From Chrysophaeum taylorii (taxonomy: Eukaryota; Sar; Pelagophyceae; Pelagomonadales; Pelagomonadaceae): a stretch of 64,000 bases of DNA. The translations under genes and the position numbers were made by a program. The DNA is taken from assembly GCA_029834535.1 (NCBI GenBank), contig JAQMWT010000119.1:1-64000 (forward strand). Direction: 5' to 3'. Below are positions 48,488 to 59,167 of this stretch, in pieces (the first letter of the stretch is position 1; each line of letters begins with the position of its first letter). The notes below the pieces were generated by a model, which was given only the letters and a program-made list of their open reading frames with translations, was not told where the DNA came from and searched no databases.

Positions 48488-50869
48488 CTAGTGATGACTC
48501 GCGAGGGCCTGGAGCCTCGCAGCCAAGGTCGGGAAGGCGGTGGCGGGATCCGGAAGATCGTCGAGGAAGCCATCCCCGAGGTCGTGCGTCGTGACGTCGT
48601 GGAGAGCGTCGGTAAGCCAGGTGGTCGCGTCGCGGAGGAAGTCGTCGGGCGCGGGGCTGAGGATGGCCTCCCAATCGAGCTGGAAGTGACGCGGCAATGG
48701 CGGGAGGGGGGGTCGGAAGCCAAGCGCGAGAAGCAGACCCGCTAAGACGGCGTAGCCGCAGGCGGCGGTGCCCCTCGTGAGGGGTCCGAAGTTGACCCAA
48801 TAATAGAACAAGACGAGGGTGGCATCGACGGCGAGGCGGCGGATTTGTCGGCCGCCCTTGTGGCGGCGCGACTCTACGGCGCGGCGCGTGGTCGAGGACC
48901 AAGCGGCGTCCATCTCCGCGTCGTAAAGTTTCCAGCGTCGCGGCGTGCCCGGGGTCCGGATGGTAAAGTCGAACCCATTTGGATCGCGGCGCTGGAGCGT
49001 CACTCGCGTACCCTCGAGGACGAGGCCCGGCGAGGCGAGCGAGGCGCAGGGCGCGACGACCCAGAAGTCGCGACGGCCGCACAGGTCGTAGAGGTCGTCG
49101 AGCGAGCGGCAATTATCGAGATCGGCGGTCGAAGATGACGGATCTAGGTGCGCTTTGACGACTTGGAGGGCTCGTCGCCAATACGGATACCTGAGGACCT
49201 CGAGCTGGCCGGCGACCATGGGGGTCTGGAGCCCAAAGCCCTCGGAGAAGGCTTCCGGCGTGAGTCGGTCGATCCACCACACGGCGTCGCGCGGGTCTGC
49301 CTCGCGGCGCCATCGCGCCGCCGCCTCGTACAAGTCGCGCCATTCGACGACGACGACGCGCTTTGCTTTTCCCCACGCGGCGTTGGCCAGCGACGCGACA
49401 TGGAGCGCCGCGAGCCCAAAGGCGCGGTGGTGCCTTTTGTTGCGCGAAAATCCGGGACAATCGAGCTGGATCCATTCCTCGAGACGCTCGAGGCGGGCGA
49501 GCCATGCGTCGATGGCCGGCGCGCGATCCCCGGACAGCAGCCTGTTGTTGTTGCGCGCGACAACAGAGTATGGCGTCTTGGGACGGGTCGGGGGGAGGCA
49601 CTTACACTGGCCCTCCTTGAGCCGCGGATCGAGGCGTCTGTCGGCGTCCGAGGCCTCGGGCGGTAACCAGAGGCGGTCGTGCAGGTAAATCGCCATCTCG
49701 CGCTCGTAGAAGCATCCGTCGCGGTCGTAGCAGGCGACGGCCGACGCGAAGTCCCAGAGGGCGTGCGAGCACAGGCCCGAGTACCTGTGGGCGCCGGCGG
49801 CCTCGAAATTCCTCTTGGCCGCCGCGTAGTTTCCGAGATCGTAGCTCAGGCGGCCTTTGGCCGAATGCGCGGCCGCGTAACCGCCGTCGATTCCGAGGGC
49901 CTCGTCCAGCGAACGGAACGCCGACTCTGACAACCCCGCGTCGCGCTGCGTCTGCCCCATGTTGAGCCACGCCTCCTTGCACCGCGGGTCGACGCCGACC
50001 GCGCGCTCGAAGCACCGCAACGCCGCGTCGACGGCGCCCGTCTGCGCCTCGCACAGCCCGAGCACGTTCCAGGTCGTCGCCGCCCGGTCGTCGGCGGACC
50101 CCGACGCAACCAACTCCCTTTTTGCTGCGCGGTAGTCCCCGAGCTGGTGAAAAGCGAGGCCGCGCTGCAAACGCAGGTCCGCGTCCGCCGCGTCGAGTTC
50201 TATCGCGCGATCAAAGTCGCCGACCGCGCCGACCGCGTCGCCCAGTGCAACGCGCGTCTGGCCGCGCCGCTTCCAGCCGTCGGCGCTCTCTGGCGACGCC
50301 TCGATCGCGACGTCGAAGTCGGCCACCGCACCCTCGAGGTCCCCCGCCAGCGCTCGCGCCGACCCGCGTCCGAGCCTCGCCCGCGCCGTCTCGGGCCGCG
50401 CTGCCAACACCTCGTCGAAGATGCGTACGGCCTCGCCGAGACGCCCCGAGTTGACCATCAGGTATCCCACAGCGATGGCCTCGTCCAACTCGCGCCTCCC
50501 CGCCGCGCGCGACGCCGCGGCCGAGAGCACCGACGTCGCGATCTGCTTTTCTTCCAGTCCGATCTTTTGTGACGATTTCCTCCGCCCTGCCTTGCGCGCT
50601 TTTCCCATCGCATCGAGGGCCCGGCCCTTGAGATCGTGCGCGCGCGCCGCCGTCGATGGACACGCCTTGATGGCGGCCTCGCAGTCTTTCAGCGCCCCGC
50701 GCGGCATTCCGAGCGACAATTTGCAGGATGCTGCCTCGACAAGATAGAGCGCGGCCGTCTCCCCCGAGGATTCGAGGGCCAGCGCCGTCCATGCGTCCGC
50801 CGCGGCGGCGAATTCACCGCTTTCGGTGAGATCCCGCGCACGGGATTCCATCATCATCATCATCATCAT
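48488..50869 (-). CDS. TPR-repeat protein, TTC13-like, with C-terminal membrane segment
   Basis: 793 residues. It begins with seven consecutive Met codons from an (ATG)n microsatellite, so the true start could be any of them. TPR units fill about 8-390 (for example AVRIFDEVLAARPETARARL, GAVADFDVAIEASPESADGW, AALRCFERAVGVDPRCKEAW). The second half has WIQLDCPGFSRNKRHHRAFG, VVVVEWRDLYEAAARWRREA and FWVVAPCASLASPG, a layout like metazoan TTC13. A hydrophobic stretch (AACGYAVLAGLLLALGF) near 710 may anchor it. Function is unknown. Head-to-head with the SLC44-type gene, 125 bp apart. Confidence 0.65.
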   Translation of the reverse strand: MMMMMMMESRARDLTESGEFAAAADAWTALALESSGETAALYLVEAASCKLSLGMPRGALKDCEAAIKACPSTAARAHDLKGRALDAMGKARKAGRRKSSQKIGLEEKQIATSVLSAAASRAAGRRELDEAIAVGYLMVNSGRLGEAVRIFDEVLAARPETARARLGRGSARALAGDLEGAVADFDVAIEASPESADGWKRRGQTRVALGDAVGAVGDFDRAIELDAADADLRLQRGLAFHQLGDYRAAKRELVASGSADDRAATTWNVLGLCEAQTGAVDAALRCFERAVGVDPRCKEAWLNMGQTQRDAGLSESAFRSLDEALGIDGGYAAAHSAKGRLSYDLGNYAAAKRNFEAAGAHRYSGLCSHALWDFASAVACYDRDGCFYEREMAIYLHDRLWLPPEASDADRRLDPRLKEGQCKCLPPTRPKTPYSVVARNNNRLLSGDRAPAIDAWLARLERLEEWIQLDCPGFSRNKRHHRAFGLAALHVASLANAAWGKAKRVVVVEWRDLYEAAARWRREADPRDAVWWIDRLTPEAFSEGFGLQTPMVAGQLEVLRYPYWRRALQVVKAHLDPSSSTADLDNCRSLDDLYDLCGRRDFWVVAPCASLASPGLVLEGTRVTLQRRDPNGFDFTIRTPGTPRRWKLYDAEMDAAWSSTTRRAVESRRHKGGRQIRRLAVDATLVLFYYWVNFGPLTRGTAACGYAVLAGLLLALGFRPPLPPLPRHFQLDWEAILSPAPDDFLRDATTWLTDALHDVTTHDLGDGFLDDLPDPATAFPTLAARLQALASHH

Positions 50870-50994
50870 CGGTAATAATTCATTCTATAACGGACCGGAG
50901 AATCAACACCCCTCAGTCGTCGTCGAGTGCCTTGGTAGTTTCCGTTGACTGGGTTGGTGTTGTCTGCCGTTGAACGGGCTGGGGGTCCGTCGAG

Positions 50995-52985
50995 ATGCTG
51001 GAGGACGAGGCCAAAGAAGCGGCGGCGGCGGATGGCGCGGCCTTCACGATCCTGCGGAACAGCGAGGAAATCGCCGACGTGTTGTCGCAAGCAGGTATTT
51101 TGTTCTTCGATTTGGAGACGTGTGAGGCGGCCTAGGTGAAGTGTCGCGGCTGGCAAGCGACCGTCTGCTGGACGAAGAGGACAAGTCGGAGGACCTCGAG
51201 GGCGACCAAGGCGCAGAGATGCACCCGATGATGCAACTGACATCCGAGTCGATCTCGCCGCTGTGCCGGCCGATCGGGGATGGCGCACTCCGGCCCCCAA
51301 AGGCCGCGCGCGACGCGAAAATGCGAGCTTTGTTCGTCGCGCATTGCGTCGCGAGCTTTTTCGCGCCGGCGGCGTGGTTCGCGGCGGCGGGGGAGTCGCC
51401 CGCGCGCGGGATAGCGAGCTGGGTGCCAACAGGGTCGACGCTTCTCGTCGCGTCGCCGCTGTGCGCCGCGACGTTCGCGGCGCTGTTCGCGTGTCTCGTC
51501 GTCGCGCCAGAGCCGCGCGAGGCGAGGATCGCCGTCGCGCGGCTCGCGTACCCGACGGCGCTGTGCGCACTGGCTGCGGTCGCTGCGGTCGTCACCGTCG
51601 CCAGCCTCACCGACGCGGACTTCGTCGTCGTGGGAGTCTCGAGCTGCGTGCCCCTCGTCTCGGGCGCGCGCGCGGCCGCCGCGGCCAAGAGGTCTCGCGG
51701 CGCCGAGCCCTTTTTCGACGCGATGCTTGCCATCGTCGCGAAATTTTTCGCGACCGCTCGGGGCCCCGTGCTCCAGCTCGTCTTCGTCGCGCTCGCGCTC
51801 CAGGGTGCTCACCTCGCCGCCTGGAGCGCGGCGCGCTCGGACGTCCGGCGGCACTACTGCGAAAAATCTGGTCGCGATCGCGGCGGTGGTGGCGCGGCCT
51901 ACGTCGCCGTCGAGATCGTCTTGCTCTTTAGCCTCTATTGGACCACGCAGGTCATCCGCACCCTTGTTCGCGCCGTCGTCTCGGGCTGCGCGATGCACTA
52001 CCTCGTCCGCGTCGGCGCGCTCGAGGCGCCCGCGACCGCCACCAACGGCCGCCCGACTCCTACTAACGGGAGACGCGACGGGTATTCTCATCATCACAGC
52101 GGACAACGACGACGACAAGAGGACGAGCGACGACGACAAGAGGACGAGGACGCTGACGTCGACGACCTGCTGCTCGCGCACGACGAGGCGCTCGCCGACG
52201 TCGCTAACCCCGTCGCCCTCGATTCGAGGAGGCGAGGCGAGGCGACGAGCCGCGACGACGACCGCGCGCGCGCCCACCGCAAGGAACTCATCGCGGCGGC
52301 GCGCAGGGCCGAGTCCTTCTTCATCGGCATCGCGCTCACGACCTCGGCAGGATCGGTGTGCCGCGGCGCGCTCGCGTGCCCTTTGGCCGAGATGGTCCGC
52401 GGCCTCGTCGACCTCCTCGCGGCGTCTCCCGCCTGTCGCTGCTGCGCGCGCACGACAATCGCCAAGGCCGCCTCCGCGACCCGCGACCTCGCCTTCGTCC
52501 ACGTCGCGCTCCATAACAAGGCTTTCTCCAGTGCCGCCCACGACGTCGCTCGCGTCGTCGACGAAAGCGGCGTCGCAGACCTCCTCGCGTCAGACCCCGT
52601 CGTTCCGATCCTTCAGACCTATCGCTCCGCCGCCGGCGCCTTCGCGGCCGCATTTTTCACCGCCCTCGCTCTCATTCACCATCACGGGACCCACGACCCC
52701 ACCGTCGATTGCCAGGACGCCAACCTCCTCCTCCTCCACTTTGTCTTCGGCTTCGTCTGCTTCGCCCTCGCCATCGAACCCGTCGTCGCGACCCTCGAAG
52801 TCTTTTATCTCGGTTTCGCGCAGGCCCCCCAGGGCCTCGCCTCGGCAGACCCCATCGTCTACCGCCGCTTTGCGCGCATCCTCAACCGGGACCACGCTCC
52901 ACGCGTCAACGAGCGCGTCCTTAGACCTGTCGTCGCAAAACAACAACAGAAAAACCGGCCTCATCGACAAGAGGTCAGCCTCTAG
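50995..52985 (+). CDS. SLC44/CTL choline-transporter-like protein, two exons
   Basis: Exon 1 (50995-51094) and exon 2 (51136-52985) are joined by a 41-nt GT-AG intron: ...EEIADVLSQAGEVSRLASDR; 649 residues. About ten membrane spans are predicted. Family signatures are LYWTTQVIRTLVRAVVSGCA (CTL: W..QVI.N..H....G) and DLAFVHVALHNKAFSSAAHD (CTL: Y.Y...A..G..FC.SA). A His/Arg/Glu-rich loop lies in the middle (about 330-400). The first 100 residues are cytosolic and acidic. SLC44 proteins move choline or related amines across plasma or organelle membranes; substrate here is not known. Confidence 0.82.
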
Positions 52986-53337
52986 TCGGTCGGTAGTTAT
53001 TACTGCTCCCGCACTTTTTTTTCCCCGTGTTTAAATTTAAAACCGCCTCCCTCCTGGAGTTCTCCAGAGAGGCTGTGAGAGATATATATACGCACCCACT
53101 CACTCACTCTCACTCACTTACTTACACCCGCAGCGGCGGCGACGGTGGTGGTAACGCGACGACGCGTCCTCGGCAAGCAAGTGCGACTATTAGACTATTC
53201 GTGTAGCCTCCGACGTCCTTCGTGGCCAGCTCCCCTTGCCTACTTATATCGTCACGTCGTTCGAACCTCCTCCGCCTCATCATCATCATCATCATGCTGG
53301 GGTATTTTCGCCTGCTCGAAGGGTGGGGTATGGTCTG
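52986..53337. other. intergenic with simple repeats
   Basis: It holds a (TA)n stretch near 53084, CACT/ACTC repeats near 53095-53130 and a (CAT)n tract near 53277-53294. No gene is seen; it separates convergent genes. Confidence 0.65.
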
Positions 53338-55242
53338 TTAATGAACCTCGGTGATGGTGGAGAGGCGGAGAGTGGTGTCCTCCGGGCCGTTGGCGGTGGT
53401 GGCACGCTCGAAGACGAAGAGAAGGGTCCGGCTGTTTGGGTCCTTGGCAGCGCGCGCGACGTAGGCGATCTCTTCCTTGGACCGGAATCGATGCTGGAGG
53501 AGGTTGTAGTTGCCTATGGCGACGAGGATGTCGCCCGCCGCGAGGCCGGCCCTGTGTCCGTTGCCGTTCACGCCCTGCACAACCGCGCGGCCGTCGGCGA
53601 CGCCGATAGTCAGGCCAAACTTGGAGCCCCACTCGAACTCGACCGCCGCGAACCATCGGGCGGTCTCGACGCTGCGCGTTTTCTTGTCGGCAAAGAACCC
53701 CGAGAGGCATCGGCCGAAGTTGGTTGTTGCCTTCGAGTTGGGCGGCTCGCGCGCCGCCGCCGACGTCGCGGCTCGCGGGGGCAAGGCGCCGGGACGCGGC
53801 GACAACTCCTTCACGTCGACGTGCCTATCGAGGAGGCGAAATTTGTCGAGGCAGTCGACGTCGTCATACTCGTCACCGTCGTTCCACGATACTCCGAGGG
53901 CGCTGATTTGCTTCCGTAGGGCTGTCGCCGTCTCGTTCCAAGTGATGCGGAGCGCCGTCGCACGTTCGGCGAAAACAGAGTCGTTCCACTCGACGCCGAG
54001 GTGCGACGAGGCCATCGTCGGGAGGGGCCGCAAGGTTTCTTCCTTCCAGGAGACCCTGAGCTTTTTGTGCGAGACGACCGATTCGTTCCACCGAACGCTT
54101 AATGAAGAGGAGTCGTGCTGGCCTAGCGACGAGTTCTTCCAGTTGACCGGGAGGGTGTCGACGGCCGAGGCATGCCGAGACGGCGACGCGAGCCCGTCGC
54201 CGTCCACGTCGAGCTCGCCGCTCCGACGACTTCGACTTGGGTGATCCGACTCATCAACGGTCGTCTTGGCTTCGTCGCTCTCGTACGTCAGCACCGACGA
54301 CATCGACCTAAGGATGTTGAACTTGCTCACGAGCGAACGGAGGCCGCCAGCATCGGGCGCCGCTTGGTAACTGACCGCCTTAGAAGAAGAAGAAGAAGAA
54401 GAAGAAGAATGCTGCTGCTGGTGCTGCTTGAGGGTCTCCTCGGCCTTGGTGGCGCGCGCCTCGGCGACCGCGATGCGCTTCGCTATGGTCGCGGCCGCCT
54501 CGACGGCGTCGGCGGCTTGCGAGAGGCACCGGAAGCGCTCGGCGTCGAAGTCGTCTCGCTGCGACGCGACCGCCGCGAACGCCGCGGCGGCGGCCGCCCG
54601 TTCGTCGGCGAACAGGGCGCACGACTCGGCGAGGGCGTCGCGCTCCGCCCCGAGCATCGCGACTTCTGCGGCAAGAGCGTCGCGCTCGGCCCCGCGCGCC
54701 GCGACCTCCGCCGCGAGCGCGGAGACCTCTCGCGCTCGTCGTTCTTCGGCGCGAGACGCGGCCTCCTCCGACAGCATCGCCGCCTCGACCAGCGCGTTCA
54801 TTTCTAGCTTGCTTGCCTCGTCTTTGCGACCCGTCGACAGCGCCGATGCGCACAGCTGCGCGACGGCCTTGGCGTTGTTCGCCTCGGCCCGCGCGTTGGT
54901 TGCCTCGGCCCGCGCGGCGTGAGCGTCCTTTCGCGCCCTCTCGAGCATCGCGAACTTGCGCAGCGAAAAAAACTTTCCCCGCTCCTTGTCGTCGGGCGTC
55001 TTCGCGGGCGACTGTACGCTGCTGCCCCACGGCCGCCGCGGCGAACGTCCCTTGTGTGTCGGCGACGCCGACTTCGGCCGCGTCTTCGGCCGCGTCTTGC
55101 CTCCCACAGAGGATGATGACCCACGGATCGCCGCCGCAGGTGGTGAAGACGACGACGCATCGGCGGTGATGTCGCGTCTCAGCGACTTGATTGGAACCGT
55201 GTCCTCCTCTCGCCGCCGGGCCAATGACCGTCCTCCGGACAT
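53338..55242 (-). CDS. coiled-coil protein with six W-N repeats and a C-terminal PDZ-like domain
   Basis: 634 residues. A basic, Ser-rich N-terminus (1-85) leads to an Ala/Glu-rich coiled coil (about 90-275). Residues 364-456 (DNA 54153-53875) hold six copies of a short motif L-x-V-x-W-[NK]-[DEN]: LPVNWKNS, LSVRWNES, LRVSWKEE, LGVEWNDS, LRITWNET and LGVSWNDG, 14-20 residues apart. A PDZ-like domain closes the protein (about 530-620: FGLTIGVADGRAVVQGVN, then HRAGLAAGDILVAIGN). PDZ domains bind C-terminal peptides. I do not recognise the repeat. A cytoskeletal or membrane scaffold is plausible; a (GAA)n tract encodes a Ser run after the coil. Confidence 0.68.
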   Translation of the reverse strand: MSGGRSLARRREEDTVPIKSLRRDITADASSSSPPAAAIRGSSSSVGGKTRPKTRPKSASPTHKGRSPRRPWGSSVQSPAKTPDDKERGKFFSLRKFAMLERARKDAHAARAEATNARAEANNAKAVAQLCASALSTGRKDEASKLEMNALVEAAMLSEEAASRAEERRAREVSALAAEVAARGAERDALAAEVAMLGAERDALAESCALFADERAAAAAAFAAVASQRDDFDAERFRCLSQAADAVEAAATIAKRIAVAEARATKAEETLKQHQQQHSSSSSSSSSKAVSYQAAPDAGGLRSLVSKFNILRSMSSVLTYESDEAKTTVDESDHPSRSRRSGELDVDGDGLASPSRHASAVDTLPVNWKNSSLGQHDSSSLSVRWNESVVSHKKLRVSWKEETLRPLPTMASSHLGVEWNDSVFAERATALRITWNETATALRKQISALGVSWNDGDEYDDVDCLDKFRLLDRHVDVKELSPRPGALPPRAATSAAAREPPNSKATTNFGRCLSGFFADKKTRSVETARWFAAVEFEWGSKFGLTIGVADGRAVVQGVNGNGHRAGLAAGDILVAIGNYNLLQHRFRSKEEIAYVARAAKDPNSRTLLFVFERATTANGPEDTTLRLSTITEVH

Positions 55243-55494
55243 GGTGTTATTTTCGTTCCGCGTTAATAACTACTAGGAAGGCGACTAGTAGTGACGTCAA
55301 GAGATATGTCGTGTACATATCGACAGCAAGGAAGAAGCGGCAGCGGACGAAAGACATATCTTTTCGTAACTCCACGATTCAGCACAACCGCGTGCCATCA
55401 TCATCATGCATCACCGAGGCGAGACGTTTCATTGAGCGGGCGACCTTCCGACGTATCATCGAGACTTCTTTACTTGGCGGAGGCGACGGACGCC

Positions 55495-57258
55495 ATGGAT
55501 CGGCGCCCCAAGTCTATCCGCAAAAAAACGGTGTCCATGGTGGACAACCACCTCTCGAAGCAAAAGTCCGTGTACGACCGCTGGATTGTCGAGCTCTGCC
55601 GCGATGCCGACGACTCGGCCGACGAGCGCGACCGGTTGAAGACAAAGCTGCACGTGCTCAAAGAAGACCAGAAGCGCAAGGTAATGGTCAAAATCCTCAA
55701 GCGGCTGCTGAACGCGCAGTACTTTCGCGCGTGGTCGTGCTGGTACGAGGTGACGGTCAAGATGCACCAGAGGTTGGTCGCGGCGGAGATCAAGGATCTC
55801 CGAGCCGAGGTCGAAGAGCAGACCAAAGATGCGGAACGGATCGAGGCGGAGGTCGAGACACGCACCCAGGAAGCGAGGACGGCTCGGCTTAGGACGGCGA
55901 CCGAATCGCAACGCCGATTGGTCGCCAAGATCCTCACCAAACTCTGCCAGGGTCTCGCAAGGCTCGCGTGGACCCAATGGGCGGGACAATCGACGGCACG
56001 CAAGCAGCAACGGCAACTCATGGTGAAAATCCTCAAACGACTCTACCGCGCCCAGTTGTCCAAAGGTATGACACGGTGGAACGTCATCACGAAAAAGTCG
56101 CTGCTCATCAACAAGTTAGAGCGCAAGGCCGCGCTCGAAAAGGAGCTTGCCGACCTCGACACGAAGGCGCAGCACTTCGGGGCAGAAATACGGAAGCGGC
56201 AAGACGACGCGCGGAACGCGGCCATCTTGGCGTCGAGCAGAGCGCAAAAAGATCTCATCGTCAAAATCTTGCGAAAAATGTGCAACAGCTTCCTGCTGAT
56301 GGGCTGGGCGGTGTGGAAAGCAAAGTGGCTTAATTACCGTCGCGACTCGGCGTTGCTGACCAAAGTGCTCTCGCGCCTGGTCAACATCAAGTTGCACGCG
56401 GCACTCCGGTTCTGGCACCTGGTCATCTTCAGTCTCGCAACCAACAAGAGCAAGGTCAAGCAGATGCTCCTGCGGTCTCAGCGCGACAAGCTCCTGGAAA
56501 CGCTCCGCGAGCGCGCCGAACAGCTGCAAAAGCTCCAGGCCGAGGCGCTCGGGCTCGCGCGGGCGTCCAAGGAAAATGCCATTAGTGCGACCGCCGTCAA
56601 GGCGGCTTCGGGGCACTTTGCCGACCACCTGCTCCTCCTCATCGACCGAAAGATTGCCGAAGGACTCGTCGAACCGCCCGAAAAAAACAACGCCGATCGG
56701 TCGCCCGTCCCGCCGGTGTCGCCGTCGCACGCTTACTCGGACTTCCGCACGCCACAGACAAGCCCGAGACCGCGCGTCACGAGCCCCGGCAACTTTGCCC
56801 ATAGCGTGCTCCTTCCGCCGTCGCTCAGCGCTGAGGGCGCGCGACACGAACTCCTCGCCTTCATCTTCGAGCTCGAGCAGCGAGGGCACATTCGACCCGA
56901 CGACGTCGGCGCGTCTCTCAGCGCGCCACGCGCGCCGTCCGTGTCTCTAGCGTCGCGGAACATTCCGGGGCGCGAAACCTGGCCGGAGCCGAGAGATTCT
57001 TACCTCGTCCCGGAACTCGCTAAGGTAGAATCAGTGAGCCGACCGCCTGCGGCTTCCCCCGCGTCCAAACAACAACAACAACACGATGCCATGTCGGTCG
57101 CGAGAACGAGCGCGATCCGCTCGCGTCTCGAACCCCTCTTGCGGCCACTCGCGATGGCGGGCGATGCTCGATTGTACTCTGCGATGAAAACGTATCGATC
57201 CACCAACAACATCGTCGACTTCTGGGACACGCTCGAGAACCTGCACGCTCTCGCATGA
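55495..57258 (+). CDS. SFI1-like protein with five W-containing helical repeats
   Basis: About 587 residues from MDRRPKSIRKKTVSMVDNHL. Between about 60 and 310 there are five repeats of a pattern [VL]-x-KIL-x-[RK]-[LM]-x4-L-x6-W: VMVKILKRLLNAQYF...W, LVAKILTKLCQGLAR...W, LMVKILKRLYRAQLS...W, LIVKILRKMCNSFLL...W and LLTKVLSRLVNIKLH...W, separated by coiled-coil linkers. This resembles SFI1-type centrin-binding repeats, which form calcium-responsive fibres at basal bodies. The C-terminal third is Pro/Ser-rich. The start at 55291 is open but non-coding in character, so I chose 55495, just after CGCC. Centrin binding is inferred. Confidence 0.7.
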   Translation: MDRRPKSIRKKTVSMVDNHLSKQKSVYDRWIVELCRDADDSADERDRLKTKLHVLKEDQKRKVMVKILKRLLNAQYFRAWSCWYEVTVKMHQRLVAAEIKDLRAEVEEQTKDAERIEAEVETRTQEARTARLRTATESQRRLVAKILTKLCQGLARLAWTQWAGQSTARKQQRQLMVKILKRLYRAQLSKGMTRWNVITKKSLLINKLERKAALEKELADLDTKAQHFGAEIRKRQDDARNAAILASSRAQKDLIVKILRKMCNSFLLMGWAVWKAKWLNYRRDSALLTKVLSRLVNIKLHAALRFWHLVIFSLATNKSKVKQMLLRSQRDKLLETLRERAEQLQKLQAEALGLARASKENAISATAVKAASGHFADHLLLLIDRKIAEGLVEPPEKNNADRSPVPPVSPSHAYSDFRTPQTSPRPRVTSPGNFAHSVLLPPSLSAEGARHELLAFIFELEQRGHIRPDDVGASLSAPRAPSVSLASRNIPGRETWPEPRDSYLVPELAKVESVSRPPAASPASKQQQQHDAMSVARTSAIRSRLEPLLRPLAMAGDARLYSAMKTYRSTNNIVDFWDTLENLHALA

Positions 57259-57613
57259 GCAAGGGTGTGTATCTTAGTGGCTTCGACCGCGGGCCTCGCG
57301 CTAGTGTTCGGCGTAAAGGTCAAAAAGGTATTCGGGCGGGCGGCAAAAACCGTTGGCGACTCGTACAACCACAAAGACGTTTGGTGGTGCGCCTCAACCC
57401 CGCCTTTGGGTGCGGGAGACGACGACGGAGGGGCGCGTCGTTCGTTCCATGGTACGTTCGTTCGTTCGTTCGTTCGTTCGTTCATCGAGTCAACATCATA
57501 AAAAACTATATACTCCTGCGCTCTGGGCGGAGCGCCAGGGTGGCGTTCCATCCACGCGGGCGTACTATGCGAGGCGGCGGGCGTACGCAGGAGCGCGGTA
57601 CCACGTTAGTTTG
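57259..57613. other. intergenic with (GTTC)n repeat
   Basis: A seven-unit GTTC tetranucleotide repeat lies at 57456-57483. The open frames here have no domain signals. It separates the convergent ends of two genes. Confidence 0.65.
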
Positions 57614-59167
57614 TTAGCGAGCGCGGCCCGCATCCGACGAGGATGATGTCGTCGGGGAATGGTGGTTACTGTTGGTGTTGTTGGTGTTATTCGTGGCATT
57701 GTCGTTGGGGCGGTCCTCGTCGAGGGGCACGAATAGCGGCAAGTGGGGGGCTCTCGCGGAGGTCGAGGACTCGCGGCGACTGTGACCCTGATGATGATGA
57801 TGATGATGACGATGTCCTCCGCGGTTGTGGGAAGAGGAGGAGACGCGAGAAGTCGAGGCGTCGCGCGAGGGCCTCGCGCGGGAGGACGAGGAGGCCGAGG
57901 AGGAGGAGGCGACGGAGGACATGGTGATTGAGGAACACGAGGAGAGTCTCGCGGACGCCGCAGAGTCTTCGAGCGCGGAGGCATCGTCGTCGCCGAGGGG
58001 CGAGGGCCGGCGCGAAAAAAATGCCGTATCCTCGGCTCGCCAGACGTCCTCGTAAAACTGCTGCCCCTCGACGCGCGCGGCGAGGTGGGTGAGATCGAGG
58101 GGGCAGGCGGGCGAGTGGCTATAGGAGGTGTCGTCGCGACCGAGAACAAAGTTGACTATGGTGCGGGCTTCCGAGGGCCAGGCGTCGACGGAGCGCGGGA
58201 GGGGGAGTCCGGCGATCTCCGCCGCCAAGCGGTCGTAGGTCTTGACGGGGGCGGGGGCGCTCCTGAAGCGCGGGCGGAGGCGGCCGTCGCGCGCGGGGAC
58301 GAGGCCCGGCTCGACGACTTTATCGGAAGGTGCCGAGTCGAGCGAGGCCGTGGCTTGGAAGTGCGCCACGCGGCCGGCGTCGCCCGGATGGAGCGGGATG
58401 CGCTGCACGCATACGAGCTCCTCGATCGCAAACCCCTCCGCCGCAGGGATGAGGCGGAGGGCGTGGACGTGCGACTGGCGCCAGTGTCGCGTGCGCATCT
58501 CGAGGAACGCGCGTCGCTGCTGGTAGACGGCCAAAGGGGGTCCGTTTTCGACGAGGCACATCGCAAAGGCGTGCGAGAGCGTCGAGGTGTGGACGAAGAC
58601 GCCCGCGGGTGGCTCGGTGGCGCCCCCCGCGACGCGCGGAAAGACGCGCGGCAAACCGTCGTCGGCCGCGAGCGGCGACCGGGACGACGGGACGAGGTCG
58701 CCCGGGCGCGAGACGACGCGGCCACACGGCTGCTCCGGGCTCCGGTGGTCGTTCTGGATGAAGTGCACCCAGACGTCCACGCCGCTCTCGTTGACGACGA
58801 CGAACGTCGTTAGACTTCGCGTCCGGCCTAGGGGAAACGGTCGCGCCCACCGCACCGCCTCGGCCGCGTCGGCTCCGACCACAAGGAGCCGCCGCCGCAA
58901 CGCGTACCGGCTCAAAAGTAGCGCGCGCCTCGCGTCGCCGTCCCGCACCGCGGCACCGAACCCCGGCGGTGGCTGGGTGCCGCGCACCCGCGCCTGCCGC
59001 TCGACCGCCCGCAGCAAGAGCCTCGCGCACCCAAACACCCGCTGCCACGCTCGCGACGCGACGCTCGCGCGCCCGAGGGATCGCACCCCCAACAGCTCGC
59101 CGTTCTCCCCGACGATGGCGTCAAAGGGGGCCTCCATTGCCGCAAACGGCGCCGCCAGACCCGCCAT
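57614..59167 (-). CDS. unrecognised protein with folded N-terminal half and low-complexity tail
   Basis: 517 residues, one exon. The first 370 residues have globular composition, with recurrent strands: TTFVVVNESGVDVWVHFIQN, PPAGVFVHTSTLSHAFAMCL, then HVHALRLIPAAEGFAIEELV. The tail (about 390-517) is Ser-, His- and Asn-rich, including a run of six His and Asn/Thr-rich stretches coded by simple repeats. There is no signal peptide or membrane span. I do not recognise the family. Start-to-start distance to the divergent gene at 59296 is 128 bp. Confidence 0.6.
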   Translation of the reverse strand: MAGLAAPFAAMEAPFDAIVGENGELLGVRSLGRASVASRAWQRVFGCARLLLRAVERQARVRGTQPPPGFGAAVRDGDARRALLLSRYALRRRLLVVGADAAEAVRWARPFPLGRTRSLTTFVVVNESGVDVWVHFIQNDHRSPEQPCGRVVSRPGDLVPSSRSPLAADDGLPRVFPRVAGGATEPPAGVFVHTSTLSHAFAMCLVENGPPLAVYQQRRAFLEMRTRHWRQSHVHALRLIPAAEGFAIEELVCVQRIPLHPGDAGRVAHFQATASLDSAPSDKVVEPGLVPARDGRLRPRFRSAPAPVKTYDRLAAEIAGLPLPRSVDAWPSEARTIVNFVLGRDDTSYSHSPACPLDLTHLAARVEGQQFYEDVWRAEDTAFFSRRPSPLGDDDASALEDSAASARLSSCSSITMSSVASSSSASSSSRARPSRDASTSRVSSSSHNRGGHRHHHHHHQGHSRRESSTSARAPHLPLFVPLDEDRPNDNATNNTNNTNSNHHSPTTSSSSDAGRAR

